A stretch of 64,000 nucleotides of DNA. Origin: Streptomyces ruber (GTDB lineage Bacteria > Actinomycetota > Actinomycetes > Streptomycetales > Streptomycetaceae). Positions 15,441 through 31,054 of this stretch are shown here, in pieces (positions within the stretch are counted from its first letter, which is position 1; each line of letters begins with the position of its first letter). Both the position numbers and the translations under genes were made by a program. The notes below the pieces were generated by a model. It was given only the letters and a program-made list of their open reading frames with translations, was not told the origin of the DNA and searched no databases. The stretch covers positions 152,938 to 216,937 of the forward strand of contig NZ_BMQK01000007.1 of NCBI RefSeq assembly GCF_014648075.1, in the 5' to 3' direction.

Positions 15441-15563
15441 GACCCCATCGTTCCAGACCTGAAATGCCCCGGGCACACGGGTTTCACAGACCGAACAACC
15501 GCCTGTGGGACGCCGGATCACCGGCCGATCTCCGGGGAACGGGGCCCGAGCCGCCATTTTCTG

Positions 15564-15593
15564 TTCGACGCCCGGCCGTGGAGCACGTACACT
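15564..15593 (+). promoter_or_regulatory. Candidate promoter for tRNA-Trp/secE/nusG
   Basis: TTCGAC at 15564-15569 and TACACT at 15588-15593 separated by 18 bases, about 85 bases before tRNA-Trp. Good housekeeping -10, weaker -35. Confidence 0.45.
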
Positions 15594-15677
15594 CTCACCT
15601 CGTTGGCCTCCAGCAGGCCGCTCTCATCGGATGCACTCCGAGCACCCGAGCGGATGCGGTACGTTGGGGGGAACCAA

Positions 15678-15750
15678 AGGGTCGTAGCTCAATTGGTAGA
15701 GCACTGGTCTCCAAAACCAGCGGTTGGGGGTTCAAGTCCCTCCGGCCCTG
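15678..15750 (+). tRNA. tRNA-Trp (CCA)
   Basis: 73-nt cloverleaf: acceptor AGGGTCG/CGGCCCT, D arm AGCTCAATTGGTAGAGC, anticodon stem CTGGT/ACCAG with loop CTCCAAA (anticodon CCA) and T arm GGGGG-TTCAAGT-CCCTC. Its place directly before secE is conserved across actinobacteria. Confidence 0.96.
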
Positions 15751-15855
15751 CTACACACACCGCCAGGATGTGTGCGCATGTACGTACAGCAATGCACCGC
15801 CGTGCGGCTCAGACCGGGCGCGGCACGGCCACGACCCGGGATCAGGTGAGGACGA

Positions 15856-16143
15856 GTGACGGACGCCGTGGGCTCCATCGACATGCCTGATGCCGAGGAC
15901 GAGGCGCCTGAGTCGAAGAAGAAGACCCGCAAGGGCGGCAAGCGAGCCAAGAAAGGCCCGCTGAAGCGGCTCGCGCTCTTCTACCGCCAGATCGTCGCGG
16001 AACTCCGCAAGGTCGTCTGGCCCACCCGTTCGCAGCTGACGACGTACACGACCGTGGTCATCATCTTCGTGGTCATCATGATCGGTCTGGTCACTGTGAT
16101 TGACTTTGGACTCGACAAGGCCGCCAAGTACGTCTTCGGCTGA
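15856..16143 (+). CDS. secE: Preprotein translocase subunit SecE
   Basis: 95-residue essential subunit of the SecYEG channel. After a charged Lys-rich N-terminus it has the SecE signature ELRKVVWPTRSQLTTYTTVV (residues about 50-69), the amphipathic helix, followed by a single transmembrane helix up to about residue 85. Single-helix SecE is the normal form outside enterobacteria. The GTG at 15856 follows GTGAGGACGA. It forms an operon with nusG, 76 bases downstream. Confidence 0.95.
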   Translation: MTDAVGSIDMPDAEDEAPESKKKTRKGGKRAKKGPLKRLALFYRQIVAELRKVVWPTRSQLTTYTTVVIIFVVIMIGLVTVIDFGLDKAAKYVFG

Positions 16144-16219
16144 GCCGAAAGCGAAGGGCGCCGTACCCGGCGCCCCTTTCGCGTGTTCCACCCCCTGTAT
16201 CGAGGAAGAAGCAGCCACC

Positions 16220-17050
16220 GTGTCTGACCCGAACGTGAACGACGCCATGGAGCCTCGCGGGGACGATGTCGAGTCCGTGGACGACGAGCTCGACATCCTC
16301 GAGGGCTCGGACGTGGTCGACGAGGCCGAGGCTGCGGAAGCCGCCGTGGGTGAGCCCGCCGAGAAGGCCGCCGTGCACGTCGAGGAGCCGGAGGAGGCTC
16401 CGGCCGCGGAGCCGTCCGAGCCTGCCGAGCCCGTCGACCCCGTCGCCGCCCTGCGCGAGGAGCTGCGCACGCTGCCCGGCGAGTGGTACGTCATCCACAC
16501 GTACGCCGGTTACGAGAAGCGCGTGAAGGCCAACCTGGAGCAGCGCGCCGTCTCCCTGAACGTCGAGGACTTCATCTACCAGGCGGAGGTCCCCGAGGAG
16601 GAGATCGTCCAGATCAAGAACGGCGAGCGCAAGACCGTACGGCAGAACAAGCTGCCCGGTTACGTGCTCGTCCGCATGGATCTGACGAACGAGTCCTGGG
16701 GCGTCGTCCGCAACACCCCCGGCGTCACCGGCTTCGTGGGCAACGCCTACGACCCGTACCCGCTCTCCCTCGACGAGATCGTCAAGATGCTCGCCCCGGA
16801 GGCCGAGGAGAAGGCCGCCCGCGAGGCTGCCGAGGCCGAGGGCAAGCCGGCGCCGCAGCGCAAGGTCGAGGTCCAGGTGCTGGACTTCGAGGTCGGCGAC
16901 TCGGTCACCGTCACCGACGGCCCGTTCGCCACGCTCCAGGCCACCATCAACGAGATCAACGCCGACTCGAAGAAGGTCAAGGGCCTCGTCGAGATCTTCG
17001 GCCGCGAGACCCCGGTCGAGCTGAGCTTCGACCAGATCCAGAAGAACTGA
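16220..17050 (+). CDS. nusG: Transcription termination/antitermination protein NusG
   Basis: 276-residue NusG. The first ~95 residues are a highly acidic Glu/Ala-rich extension typical of Streptomyces. The NGN domain begins at EWYVIHTYAGYEKRVKANLEQR (shown as region about 87-108) and includes PGYVLVRMDLT; the C-terminal KOW domain reads VGDSVTVTDGPFATLQATI. NusG binds RNA polymerase and links it with Rho or ribosomal S10. GTG at 16220 is the start used by homologues. Operon partner of secE; rplK follows after a leader. Confidence 0.95.
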   Translation: MSDPNVNDAMEPRGDDVESVDDELDILEGSDVVDEAEAAEAAVGEPAEKAAVHVEEPEEAPAAEPSEPAEPVDPVAALREELRTLPGEWYVIHTYAGYEKRVKANLEQRAVSLNVEDFIYQAEVPEEEIVQIKNGERKTVRQNKLPGYVLVRMDLTNESWGVVRNTPGVTGFVGNAYDPYPLSLDEIVKMLAPEAEEKAAREAAEAEGKPAPQRKVEVQVLDFEVGDSVTVTDGPFATLQATINEINADSKKVKGLVEIFGRETPVELSFDQIQKN

Positions 17051-17154
17051 GTCGTACTCGGTCTCCTTTGGACCACACGCCTCCGACCAGGTCAGACCAT
17101 GCTCCTACTGGGGGCACCTTCCGCTTGCGGGGGACGGTCTGACCTGCTCGGTTT

Positions 17155-17182
17155 TTGGCCGCGCATGGATACCCGTTATCGT
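17155..17182 (+). promoter_or_regulatory. Candidate promoter for rplK-rplA
   Basis: TTGGCC at 17155-17160 and TATCGT at 17177-17182, 16-base spacer, leaving a leader of about 65 bases before rplK. Immediately upstream, GGTCAGACC near 17091 pairs with GGTCTGACC near 17136, a hairpin that may terminate nusG transcription. Confidence 0.45.
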
Positions 17183-17255
17183 TGTGCGGTATGCCTCCAT
17201 CCGGATGGATTCGGATGAGCGGGCTGAAAACTCTCACTAGGACCCGGAGAGAGCA

Positions 17256-17690
17256 ATGCCTCCCAAGAAGAAGAAGGTCACGGGGCTCATCAAGCTCCAG
17301 ATCCAGGCCGGTGCCGCCAACCCGGCTCCGCCGGTCGGCCCCGCGCTGGGTCAGCACGGCGTCAACATCATGGAGTTCTGCAAGGCCTACAACGCCGCGA
17401 CCGAGTCGCAGCGCGGTTGGGTCATCCCGGTGGAGATCACGGTCTACGAGGACCGTTCCTTCACCTTCATCACCAAGACCCCGCCGGCCGCGAAGATGAT
17501 CCTCAAGGCCGCTGGTGTCGAGAAGGGCTCCGGCGAGCCGCACAAGACCAAGGTCGCCAAGATCACCGAGGCGCAGGTCCGCGAGATCGCCACCACCAAG
17601 CTGCCCGACCTCAACGCCAACGACCTGGACGCCGCGTCGAAGATCATCGCCGGCACCGCCCGTTCCATGGGCATCACGGTCGAGGGCTGA
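17256..17690 (+). CDS. rplK: 50S ribosomal protein L11
   Basis: 144-residue L11, part of the GTPase-associated centre of the large subunit and the site of thiostrepton action. It shows the family N-terminal domain [21 protein letters not shown] and the RNA-binding C-terminal domain with the proline-rich [17 protein letters not shown] linker. ATG at 17256 follows GGAGAGAG. It is also needed in S. coelicolor for RelA-dependent ppGpp synthesis (relC mutants), so it links translation with antibiotic production. Cotranscribed with rplA. Confidence 0.97.
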
Positions 17691-17767
17691 ACCCCACCTT
17701 CCAGAACACCGTGGCAGGGCCTGCTCGGCCCGTACCACGACTCCTTTCGAAACACACAGGAGCAGTT

Positions 17768-18493
17768 GTGAGCAAGCGCAGCAAGGCTCTCCGCGCTGCG
17801 GACGCCAAGGTCGACCGGGAGAAGCTGTACGCCCCGCTCGAGGCCGTCCGTCTCGCCAAGGAGACCTCCACGACCAAGTTCGACGGCACCGTCGAGGTCG
17901 CCTTCCGTCTGGGCGTCGACCCGCGCAAGGCCGACCAGATGGTCCGTGGCACCGTGAACCTCCCGCACGGCACCGGTAAGACCGCCCGGGTCCTGGTCTT
18001 CGCGACCGGTGACCGTGCCGAGGCCGCTCGTGCCGCGGGCGCCGACATCGTCGGCGCCGACGAGCTCATCGACGAGGTGTCGAAGGGCCGTCTGGACTTC
18101 GACGCCGTCGTCGCCACCCCGGACCTCATGGGCAAGGTCGGCCGCCTCGGCCGCGTGCTCGGTCCGCGTGGTCTGATGCCGAACCCGAAGACCGGCACCG
18201 TCACCCCCGACGTCGCCAAGGCCGTCACCGAGATCAAGGGCGGCAAGATCGAGTTCCGCGTCGACAAGCACTCGAACCTGCACTTCATCATCGGCAAGGT
18301 GTCCTTCGACGACACCAAGCTGGTGGAGAACTACGGCGCGGCGCTGGAGGAGATCCTCCGTCTGAAGCCGTCCGCCGCCAAGGGTCGCTACATCAAGAAG
18401 GCCGCGATCAGCACCACGATCGGCCCCGGTGTCCCGGTCGACCCGAACCGCACCCGCAACCTCCTCGTCGAGGAGGACCCGGCCGCGGTCTGA
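17768..18493 (+). CDS. rplA: 50S ribosomal protein L1
   Basis: 241-residue L1 protein of the large subunit stalk region. Conserved parts include FDGTVEVAFRLGVDPRKADQ, GPRGLMPNPKTGTVTPDV (RNA-binding loop) and the C-terminal IKKAAISTTIGPGVPVD. L1 commonly represses its own L11-L1 operon by binding the leader mRNA. GTG at 17768 with AGGAG upstream. A strong hairpin ends the unit. Confidence 0.97.
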   Translation: MSKRSKALRAADAKVDREKLYAPLEAVRLAKETSTTKFDGTVEVAFRLGVDPRKADQMVRGTVNLPHGTGKTARVLVFATGDRAEAARAAGADIVGADELIDEVSKGRLDFDAVVATPDLMGKVGRLGRVLGPRGLMPNPKTGTVTPDVAKAVTEIKGGKIEFRVDKHSNLHFIIGKVSFDDTKLVENYGAALEEILRLKPSAAKGRYIKKAAISTTIGPGVPVDPNRTRNLLVEEDPAAV

Positions 18494-18518
18494 GCCTCCG
18501 CGCTCGCCCGACCGGTCC

Positions 18519-18551
18519 ACGGGCCCCGCACCCTCAGGGTGCGGGGCCCGT
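18519..18551 (+). terminator. Terminator after rplA
   Basis: A 15-bp perfect stem (ACGGGCCCCGCACCC, 18519-18533) with a TCA loop. Confidence 0.8.
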
Positions 18552-18705
18552 CGCCATTCAGCGGAGCGCCCACGGGGGCGGCGAATGTGACGTGGCTGTT
18601 GCAGAGGGCGGACGGGAATCCGGGGGAGCCGGGTGATCACTGGGCTAGGATCACAGGGATTTCAAAGAATCGGCAATTTGTTCCTATGTTCCTTGGGGGG
18701 AATCG

Positions 18706-19680
18706 ATGGGGCTTTCTGTGCGCAGGCGGGGCGGGGCGACGCTCGCGGGGATCGCGGCACTGGTCATGGCCGGTGGGGCCGTCGGCTGCGGCGCCGAGAA
18801 GCAGGACGGGGCCTCGGGCTCCGCGCGGACCGTGCAGCAGGTGCTGACGGCGGCGTTCGAGAGAACCGCCGAGGTCAAGTCCGCCAAGGTCGAGATGACC
18901 ATGTCGATGCCGGCTGCGCTGGACGGCGGCGGCGACATGACCATGAGCGGCGTGATGGGCTGGGATCCGACCGTCATGGACCTGACCATGAAGGGGTCCG
19001 CGTTCAGCACCCAGCCGGGCGCCCCGGAGCAGGTCCGGATGGTCTGGCAGGACAACGTCATGTACATGGACATGGGGGCCGAGGCCGCCAAGGACATGGA
19101 CGGCAAGCGCTGGATGAAGCTCGACCTGGCGGCCGCGGCGGAGGCTGCCGGGGACGAGGACCTGACCAAGCAGATGACGTCCGGTCTGGACAACATGAAC
19201 CAGAACCCGACCGAGCAGCTCGCCATGCTCCGCGAGTCGCCCAACCTCAAGCACGTCGGCAGCGAGAAGATCGACGGCGTCGAGGCCGAGCACTACACGG
19301 GCACGCTCACCGTCAAGGAGATGATGGAGAGCAACGACACCCTGGACCTCCTGGAGCCCGAGGAGCGCAAGCAGCTCCTGGACAACATCGAGAAGTCGGG
19401 CATCAAGGGCTACGACACCGATGTGTGGGTCAACGAGGACGACCTGCCGGTCCGCATGGACATCACCATGGAGACCCCCGAGGGCGACGTCGACATGAGC
19501 ATGAAGCTCTCGGACTACGGCGCCAAGGCCGAGGTCGAGCTGCCGCCGGCCGGCGAGACCGTCGACCTGTTCGAGATGCTCCAGGGCGCGGGCGAGATGG
19601 CCGGCAGCGAGGGCGCCTTCGACGAGGAGGCCTTCGAGAAGGAGATGGCCGAGCTGGAGGCGCTGGAGTCCGGCGTCTGA
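18706..19680 (+). CDS. LppX/LprAFG-like lipoprotein
   Basis: 324-residue exported lipoprotein. A short basic N-terminus and hydrophobic stretch end in a lipobox (GGAVGC, Cys28), so it is predicted to be anchored to the outer face of the membrane. The mature part is rich in Met, Asp and Glu, with repeated strand-like segments (KSAKVEMTMSMPAA, LKHVGSEKIDGVEAEHYTG, VWVNEDDLPVRMDITME) as in the LolA-like/LppX fold that carries hydrophobic ligands. No ligand can be named. It interrupts the rplKA-rplJL ribosomal gene order, with its own leader and terminators on both sides. Confidence 0.8.
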   Translation: MGLSVRRRGGATLAGIAALVMAGGAVGCGAEKQDGASGSARTVQQVLTAAFERTAEVKSAKVEMTMSMPAALDGGGDMTMSGVMGWDPTVMDLTMKGSAFSTQPGAPEQVRMVWQDNVMYMDMGAEAAKDMDGKRWMKLDLAAAAEAAGDEDLTKQMTSGLDNMNQNPTEQLAMLRESPNLKHVGSEKIDGVEAEHYTGTLTVKEMMESNDTLDLLEPEERKQLLDNIEKSGIKGYDTDVWVNEDDLPVRMDITMETPEGDVDMSMKLSDYGAKAEVELPPAGETVDLFEMLQGAGEMAGSEGAFDEEAFEKEMAELEALESGV

Positions 19681-19682
19681 GC

Positions 19683-19703
19683 CCGCGGCGGCGGCCCCGC
19701 CGC
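19683..19703 (+). terminator. Terminator after the lipoprotein gene
   Basis: CGCGGCGGC and GCCGCG arms around CCCC form a short GC-only stem directly behind the stop codon. Confidence 0.5.
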
Positions 19704-19725
19704 GCCGACGGTCCGCTGACCGGAT

Positions 19726-19755
19726 TTGCCCGACGGCGATCCGGTCAGGTACCTT
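19726..19755 (+). promoter_or_regulatory. rplJ promoter
   Basis: TTGCCC (19726-19731), 18-base spacer, TACCTT (19750-19755). It is placed to transcribe the long rplJ leader. Confidence 0.55.
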
Positions 19756-19764
19756 CCTACAGAA

Positions 19765-19942
19765 GCCAAAGACCGCTGGTCGTCGCCGTGCGCTCGTGAG
19801 AGGGCCCGGTGGCCGAAGGATCCGCTGAACCGCGGACGACCCGCGCAGGTGACTGTGGACAAGCTCCTGGGTCGGTTCCGAAACACACGGAACCCGTCCG
19901 GTCGAGCTACGCCCCGTGCGCCTGCGCCGGGGCGTTTCGTTT
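19765..19942 (+). promoter_or_regulatory. L10 leader with attenuator-like hairpin
   Basis: About 230 untranslated bases precede rplJ. The segment contains the pattern expected of the ribosomal L10 leader, where L10(L12)4 binds the mRNA. It closes with the stem CGCCCCG (19910-19916) / CGGGGCG (19928-19934) followed by TTTCGTTT, an attenuator-like terminator. The structure is seen; autoregulation by L10 is known from other bacteria and inferred here. Confidence 0.55.
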
Positions 19943-19993
19943 CCCCAGCCCCTTCCGAGCGGTCCTCATCACCCGGAAGGAGGCCGACGCTCT

Positions 19994-20524
19994 ATGGCAA
20001 GGCCCGACAAGGCTGCCGCGGTGGCCGAGCTGACGGAGCAGTTCCGCAGCTCGAACGCCGCCGTGCTGACCGAGTACCGGGGTCTCACCGTGGCGCAGCT
20101 GAAGACGCTGCGCCGGTCGCTCGGTGAGAACGCCCAGTACGCCGTGGTGAAGAACACGCTGACCAAGATTGCGGCCAACGAGGCCGGGATCACGACGCTC
20201 GACGACCTGTTCAACGGTCCGACGGCGGTCGCCTTCGTCACCGGTGACCCGGTGGAGTCGGCGAAGGGTCTTCGTGACTTCGCCAAGGACAACCCGAATC
20301 TCGTCATCAAGGGCGGTGTCCTTGACGGCAAGGCGCTCTCCGCCGACGAGATCAAGAAGCTTGCGGACCTCGAGTCCCGCGAGGTTCTGCTCTCCAAGCT
20401 GGCCGGTGCCTTCAAGGCGAAGCAGTCCCAGGCTGCCTCCGTCTTCCAGGCGCTGCCGTCGAAGCTCGTCCGCACCGTGGACGCGCTGCGCGCCAAGCAG
20501 GACGAGCAGGGCGGTGCCGAGTAA
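19994..20524 (+). CDS. rplJ: 50S ribosomal protein L10
   Basis: 176-residue base of the ribosomal stalk, which carries L7/L12 dimers. It opens MARPDKAAAVAELTEQF and contains LTEYRGLTVAQLKTLR and KNTLTKIA typical of L10. The C-terminal helix (QALPSKLVRTVDALRAKQ) binds L7/L12. ATG at 19994 follows GGAAGGAGG; the upstream in-frame extension is leader RNA. Forms the rplJL operon with rplL 109 bases downstream. Confidence 0.97.
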   Translation: MARPDKAAAVAELTEQFRSSNAAVLTEYRGLTVAQLKTLRRSLGENAQYAVVKNTLTKIAANEAGITTLDDLFNGPTAVAFVTGDPVESAKGLRDFAKDNPNLVIKGGVLDGKALSADEIKKLADLESREVLLSKLAGAFKAKQSQAASVFQALPSKLVRTVDALRAKQDEQGGAE

Positions 20525-20633
20525 CTCGGCTCGTCATGGCCGGTGCCGCCAGGCACGGCCGTAGCGGGCCGAACGTACGCCCGCCTCACATGTACATCCG
20601 GCACCAGCCGAATTAGTGGAAGGATCGCCCCTC

Positions 20634-21023
20634 ATGGCGAAGCTCAGCCAGGAAGACCTGCTCGCGCAGTTCGAGGAGATGACCCTCATCGAGCTCTCCG
20701 AGTTCGTGAAGGCCTTCGAGGAGAAGTTCGACGTCACCGCCGCCGCGGCCGCCCCGGTCGTCGTCGCCGGTGGTGCCGCCGGTGGCGGCGAGGCCGCCGT
20801 CGCCGAGGAGAAGGACGAGTTCGACGTCGTCCTCACCGGCGCCGGCGACAAGAAGATCCAGGTCATCAAGGTCGTGCGTGAGCTGACCTCCCTGGGTCTG
20901 AAGGAGGCCAAGGACCTCGTGGACGGCGCCCCGAAGCCCGTCCTCGAGAAGGTCGCCAAGGACGCCGCGGACAAGGCCAAGGAGGCCCTCGAGGGCGCCG
21001 GCGCCTCCGTCGAGGTCAAGTAA
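20634..21023 (+). CDS. rplL: 50S ribosomal protein L7/L12
   Basis: 129-residue stalk protein that recruits translational GTPases. The N-terminal dimerisation helices (QEDLLAQFEEMTLIELSEFV) are joined by an Ala/Gly hinge (about residues 38-52) to the globular C-terminal domain with KIQVIKVVRELTSLGLKEAK. ATG at 20634 has GGAAGGA upstream. A strong hairpin follows about 165 bases downstream. Confidence 0.97.
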   Translation: MAKLSQEDLLAQFEEMTLIELSEFVKAFEEKFDVTAAAAAPVVVAGGAAGGGEAAVAEEKDEFDVVLTGAGDKKIQVIKVVRELTSLGLKEAKDLVDGAPKPVLEKVAKDAADKAKEALEGAGASVEVK

Positions 21024-21187
21024 GACCTCACGGGTCCGCGAGGACCTCACAGGGGCCCGCAGGGACCCCCGTCCGCACGGGCACGGGCCGATGGCGACTG
21101 CAACGTCCGCCGGGCGGCCCGGTCCGCTCGGACCGTCGTACGCTCCGCAGCCCCGCGGCTGTGCCGTGGGGCTGTAACGCGCAGACA

Positions 21188-21225
21188 CCGAAGGGCGATC
21201 ACCCAAGTGGGTGGTCGCCCTTCGG
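21188..21225 (+). terminator. Terminator/attenuator in the rplL-rpoB interval
   Basis: A 17-bp stem with one G-T wobble: CCGAAGGGCGATCACCC (21188-21204) pairs with 21209-21225, loop AAGT, then CGTTT. It probably lowers read-through from rplL into rpoB. Confidence 0.75.
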
Positions 21226-21527
21226 CGTTTCACGACGTCCGGCGGCGGCTGCCTTGCACTGACGGTCGCGACGAGTATGGTGATCTTCGTCGTGCCTCTG
21301 AGCACCCCGGACGCCCCGTCGCGAGTGACGATCGCGGCATGTGCTTCGGGCAAGGGGGGCTTGACGAACTGCACGCAGCGCGCAATTCTCAGGACGCGTC
21401 GTCACAACGATCCGCATCCGAGGCATGGATCGACGGCGTAGAGGGCAGTATCGAGGTGCATCGAGGGCGTGGCTTGCCGCAGGTATTGAGAAACAACGAG
21501 GGTTTCCGAGGATCCGCAAACCCGCAC

Positions 21528-21556
21528 TGGACATCAGTGGGCCTAGTGGCTACACT
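21528..21556 (+). promoter_or_regulatory. rpoB promoter
   Basis: TGGACA (21528-21533) and TACACT (21551-21556) with a 17-base spacer, a close match to the HrdB consensus. It gives rpoBC its own promoter with a leader of about 160 bases. The rest of the 697-base rplL-rpoB gap holds the terminator at 21188 and no credible gene. Confidence 0.7.
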
Positions 21557-21720
21557 GACCCTTTGCGCTGCCTGTTAGCTGCCTCCTGCCCGTCACCAGG
21601 AGCATGCCCTCGCTCGAGCACTGACGTAGGAATCGTCCCTGACCTGGGACCTTCCCGCTTGTGCCCGGTCGGGGGGCTGGTACGCGCGTAGTGAGTCCGA
21701 GCCCTCGGAAGGACCCCCTC

Positions 21721-25203
<3,483 letters not shown>

Positions 25204-25211
25204 CGGAGTCC

Positions 25212-25241
25212 GGCGGGCCTTCCCTGACCGGAAGGCCCGCC
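25212..25241 (+). other. rpoB-rpoC intergenic hairpin
   Basis: Perfect 12-bp stem (GGCGGGCCTTCC / GGAAGGCCCGCC) with a CTGACC loop and no T-tract. More likely an mRNA processing or stability element, or a partial attenuator, than a full terminator, since rpoC follows 60 bases later. Confidence 0.6.
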
Positions 25242-25300
25242 GACCCCGGGACCCCGTATCAGACCCAAAGACTTACAACCCTGAGAGGGATTGACGCATA

Positions 25301-29200
<3,900 letters not shown>

Positions 29201-29215
29201 GCGAGCAGCAGCATG

Positions 29216-29247
29216 AAGGGCGGTCACCCCTCGGGGTGGCCGCCCTT
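29216..29247 (+). terminator. Terminator after rpoC
   Basis: A 14-15 bp stem, AAGGGCGGTCACCCC (29216-29230) with GGGGTGGCCGCCCTT (29233-29247), one wobble. It lies between the convergent rpoC and the M48 peptidase gene and can serve both. Confidence 0.75.
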
Positions 29248-29269
29248 CGGCGTTCCCTGCGGCACCCGG

Positions 29270-30436
29270 TCAGCGCCGCGGCTGGAGGTAGGGCTGCAGG
29301 TGGTGCAGCCGGGTGTGGTAGTCCGGGTGCGAGGAGAGCAGCCTGCTCAGCGGGCTCTCGGCCGGTGGCGCGCCACCGGTGCGGGCGGCCAGCGCGGCAG
29401 CCTCCAGCTGCTCCTGCTGGTGCAGCTTGTCCAGGACGGCGGCCAGCATCGGGGCGAAGCCGAGGGCGGCGGCATGCCGGTCGGCACGGAGCTCGGCCCG
29501 GCGGCCGACCGCGGCCAGGGCGTACGGTACGGCGAGGACCAGCAGCGGCAGACCGTACAGCGAGCTGATCGAGGCGAGTACGAGGGAGCCGCCGCACAGC
29601 GCGAAGAAGGCCACCCCGAAGCAGGAGAAGGCACGCGACACCCGGAACAGGAAGCCGGTGACGGAGCGCAGCGCGCGCCAGGCCATCCGTCCGGGGAGCG
29701 CGTACCAGTAGCCGAGCAGTGAGGACCAGGCGTGGCCGCCGACGTGGTGGCCGAGTTCGTGCGCCATGACCGCGGCCAGCTCGCCGTTGGGCAGATGGTT
29801 CATCGAGAAGCGGGTGACTCCGACGATGTGGCCTGCCGCCGCGACCGCGTTGAGGCTGTCGCTGTCCTCCACCCAGAGCTCGTAGGCGCGGCCCTCGATG
29901 CCGGCGCGGGCGGTGACCTCACGCCAGACCGGTTCGAGTTTGGCTCGTTCTTGTGGAGTGGGGTAGCGCAAGCGGAGCACATGGCGCGCGACGGCGCTTT
30001 CGGTGGGCCGGTGGAAGACGAGTGCGCCGCTGACGAGCCAGGCCAGGACGAGCAGGATCCCGAGCCCACCGAAGAAGAGGGAGACCAGGGTGACGACGAA
30101 GAGGCTGCCGAGGAAGTGGGGCAGGTAGACCAGCAGGTTGCCGACGGCCGTGGCGTCGGTCCGGCGTTGCTGGTGGGAGAGGTGCACGCGGCCGCTGTCG
30201 GTGGAGATGTGGTGGGGGTGCGGCGGGGTACCCAGGGCGGCAGCGGAGGGGGAGGCCGACAGGGGCGCCTCCGGGGCCGTAGGGGGTTGCTGCGGGTACG
30301 CCGGGGGCACGGGGTGTCCCGGGTGCGTGGGGTACTGCGGTGGGACGCCCGGGGGGCCGGGCGGCGTCTGCGGGGGCACCGGGGGCCGGGCGGCGGGGTC
30401 CGGATACTCGGGTGGGTACGGCGGCGGCTGGGTCAT
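29270..30436 (-). CDS. M48 family membrane metallopeptidase with proline-rich N-terminus
   Basis: 388-residue protein, last gene of the minus-strand cyclase/effector unit. Residues 1-65 are almost only Pro, Gly, Tyr and Ala. Two transmembrane helices follow (about 108-145), then the M48 zinc motif AHELGHHVGGHAW, two or three further hydrophobic segments, and the third ligand region RRAELRADRHAAALG. The active site therefore looks competent. Related proteases act on membrane proteins. It starts 48 bases after the PycTM-type gene with no terminator between, so it is probably cotranscribed. It is unrelated in detail to HtpX at 1936. A role as activator or executor in the system is inference. Confidence 0.82.
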   Translation of the reverse strand: MTQPPPYPPEYPDPAARPPVPPQTPPGPPGVPPQYPTHPGHPVPPAYPQQPPTAPEAPLSASPSAAALGTPPHPHHISTDSGRVHLSHQQRRTDATAVGNLLVYLPHFLGSLFVVTLVSLFFGGLGILLVLAWLVSGALVFHRPTESAVARHVLRLRYPTPQERAKLEPVWREVTARAGIEGRAYELWVEDSDSLNAVAAAGHIVGVTRFSMNHLPNGELAAVMAHELGHHVGGHAWSSLLGYWYALPGRMAWRALRSVTGFLFRVSRAFSCFGVAFFALCGGSLVLASISSLYGLPLLVLAVPYALAAVGRRAELRADRHAAALGFAPMLAAVLDKLHQQEQLEAAALAARTGGAPPAESPLSRLLSSHPDYHTRLHHLQPYLQPRR

Positions 30437-30484
30437 GGTCGTTCCCGGGGTGTCTCCGATGGGCTACGGCGGCCGGTCGGCAGG

Positions 30485-31054
30485 TCAGCCGATCAGCAGG
30501 GATGCGGGCAGCAGGAGCGTGCCGGCACAGAAGGCGATCAGTCCGGTGCGGATCCACTGGTGCTTGCGCCAGGCGATCCGGCTGTTCTCGGTGAGGGCCG
30601 CGGTGAGACCGGCCAGCGGGTCGGCTCCGGTGTCGGCGAGTGCGGTGTCCAGCGCGTCCGTGCGTACGGCGCGCCGGATGTCACCGAAGTACGTCAGAGG
30701 CCGGCCCGGTACCCAGTCGCCGGAGCGGTAGCGGGGCAGGACGGCCAGCAGCAGGGCGAGCAGCGAGAGGGTGAGCGAGGCGACCCCGGCCCACCAGACG
30801 GCGGTGCCCGAGGCGGACAGGGCCTGCGGAGTCCAGTCGCGTCCGGTGAGCAGGCCGCTGAACACGCCGGCGGTCATGCCGAGCGCGGCGATGAGGACGG
30901 ACGCCTTGTTGTCGGCGCGCGCGATCTCGCTGCGCAGGTCGCTCAGGAGGCGCTCGCAGAGGCGGGCACGGGCGTCCCGGCCGGCCCGGTCCACGCCCTG
31001 TTCGCCGGAGGGACCGCCCGGAGCGGGTGAGCGGAGCGGGTCCGTCGTCGTCAC
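30485..31054 (-). CDS. Pycsar-type effector membrane protein (PycTM family)
   Basis: 189-residue membrane protein. After a Pro/Gly-rich start, residues 39-52 read DLRSEIARADNKAS, the hallmark of the Pycsar effector (PycTM) domain, leading into a transmembrane helix (about 51-70). A second helix spans 86-107, then RPLTYFGDI (118-126), then NSRIAWRKHQWIRTGL and a third helix (168-188). In known Pycsar systems this protein is activated by cCMP or cUMP and damages the membrane of infected cells. The GTG start overlaps the stop of the SPFH-like gene by four bases. A cyclase is encoded in the same unit. Family call from motifs; ligand unknown. Confidence 0.8.
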   Translation of the reverse strand: MTTTDPLRSPAPGGPSGEQGVDRAGRDARARLCERLLSDLRSEIARADNKASVLIAALGMTAGVFSGLLTGRDWTPQALSASGTAVWWAGVASLTLSLLALLLAVLPRYRSGDWVPGRPLTYFGDIRRAVRTDALDTALADTGADPLAGLTAALTENSRIAWRKHQWIRTGLIAFCAGTLLLPASLLIG

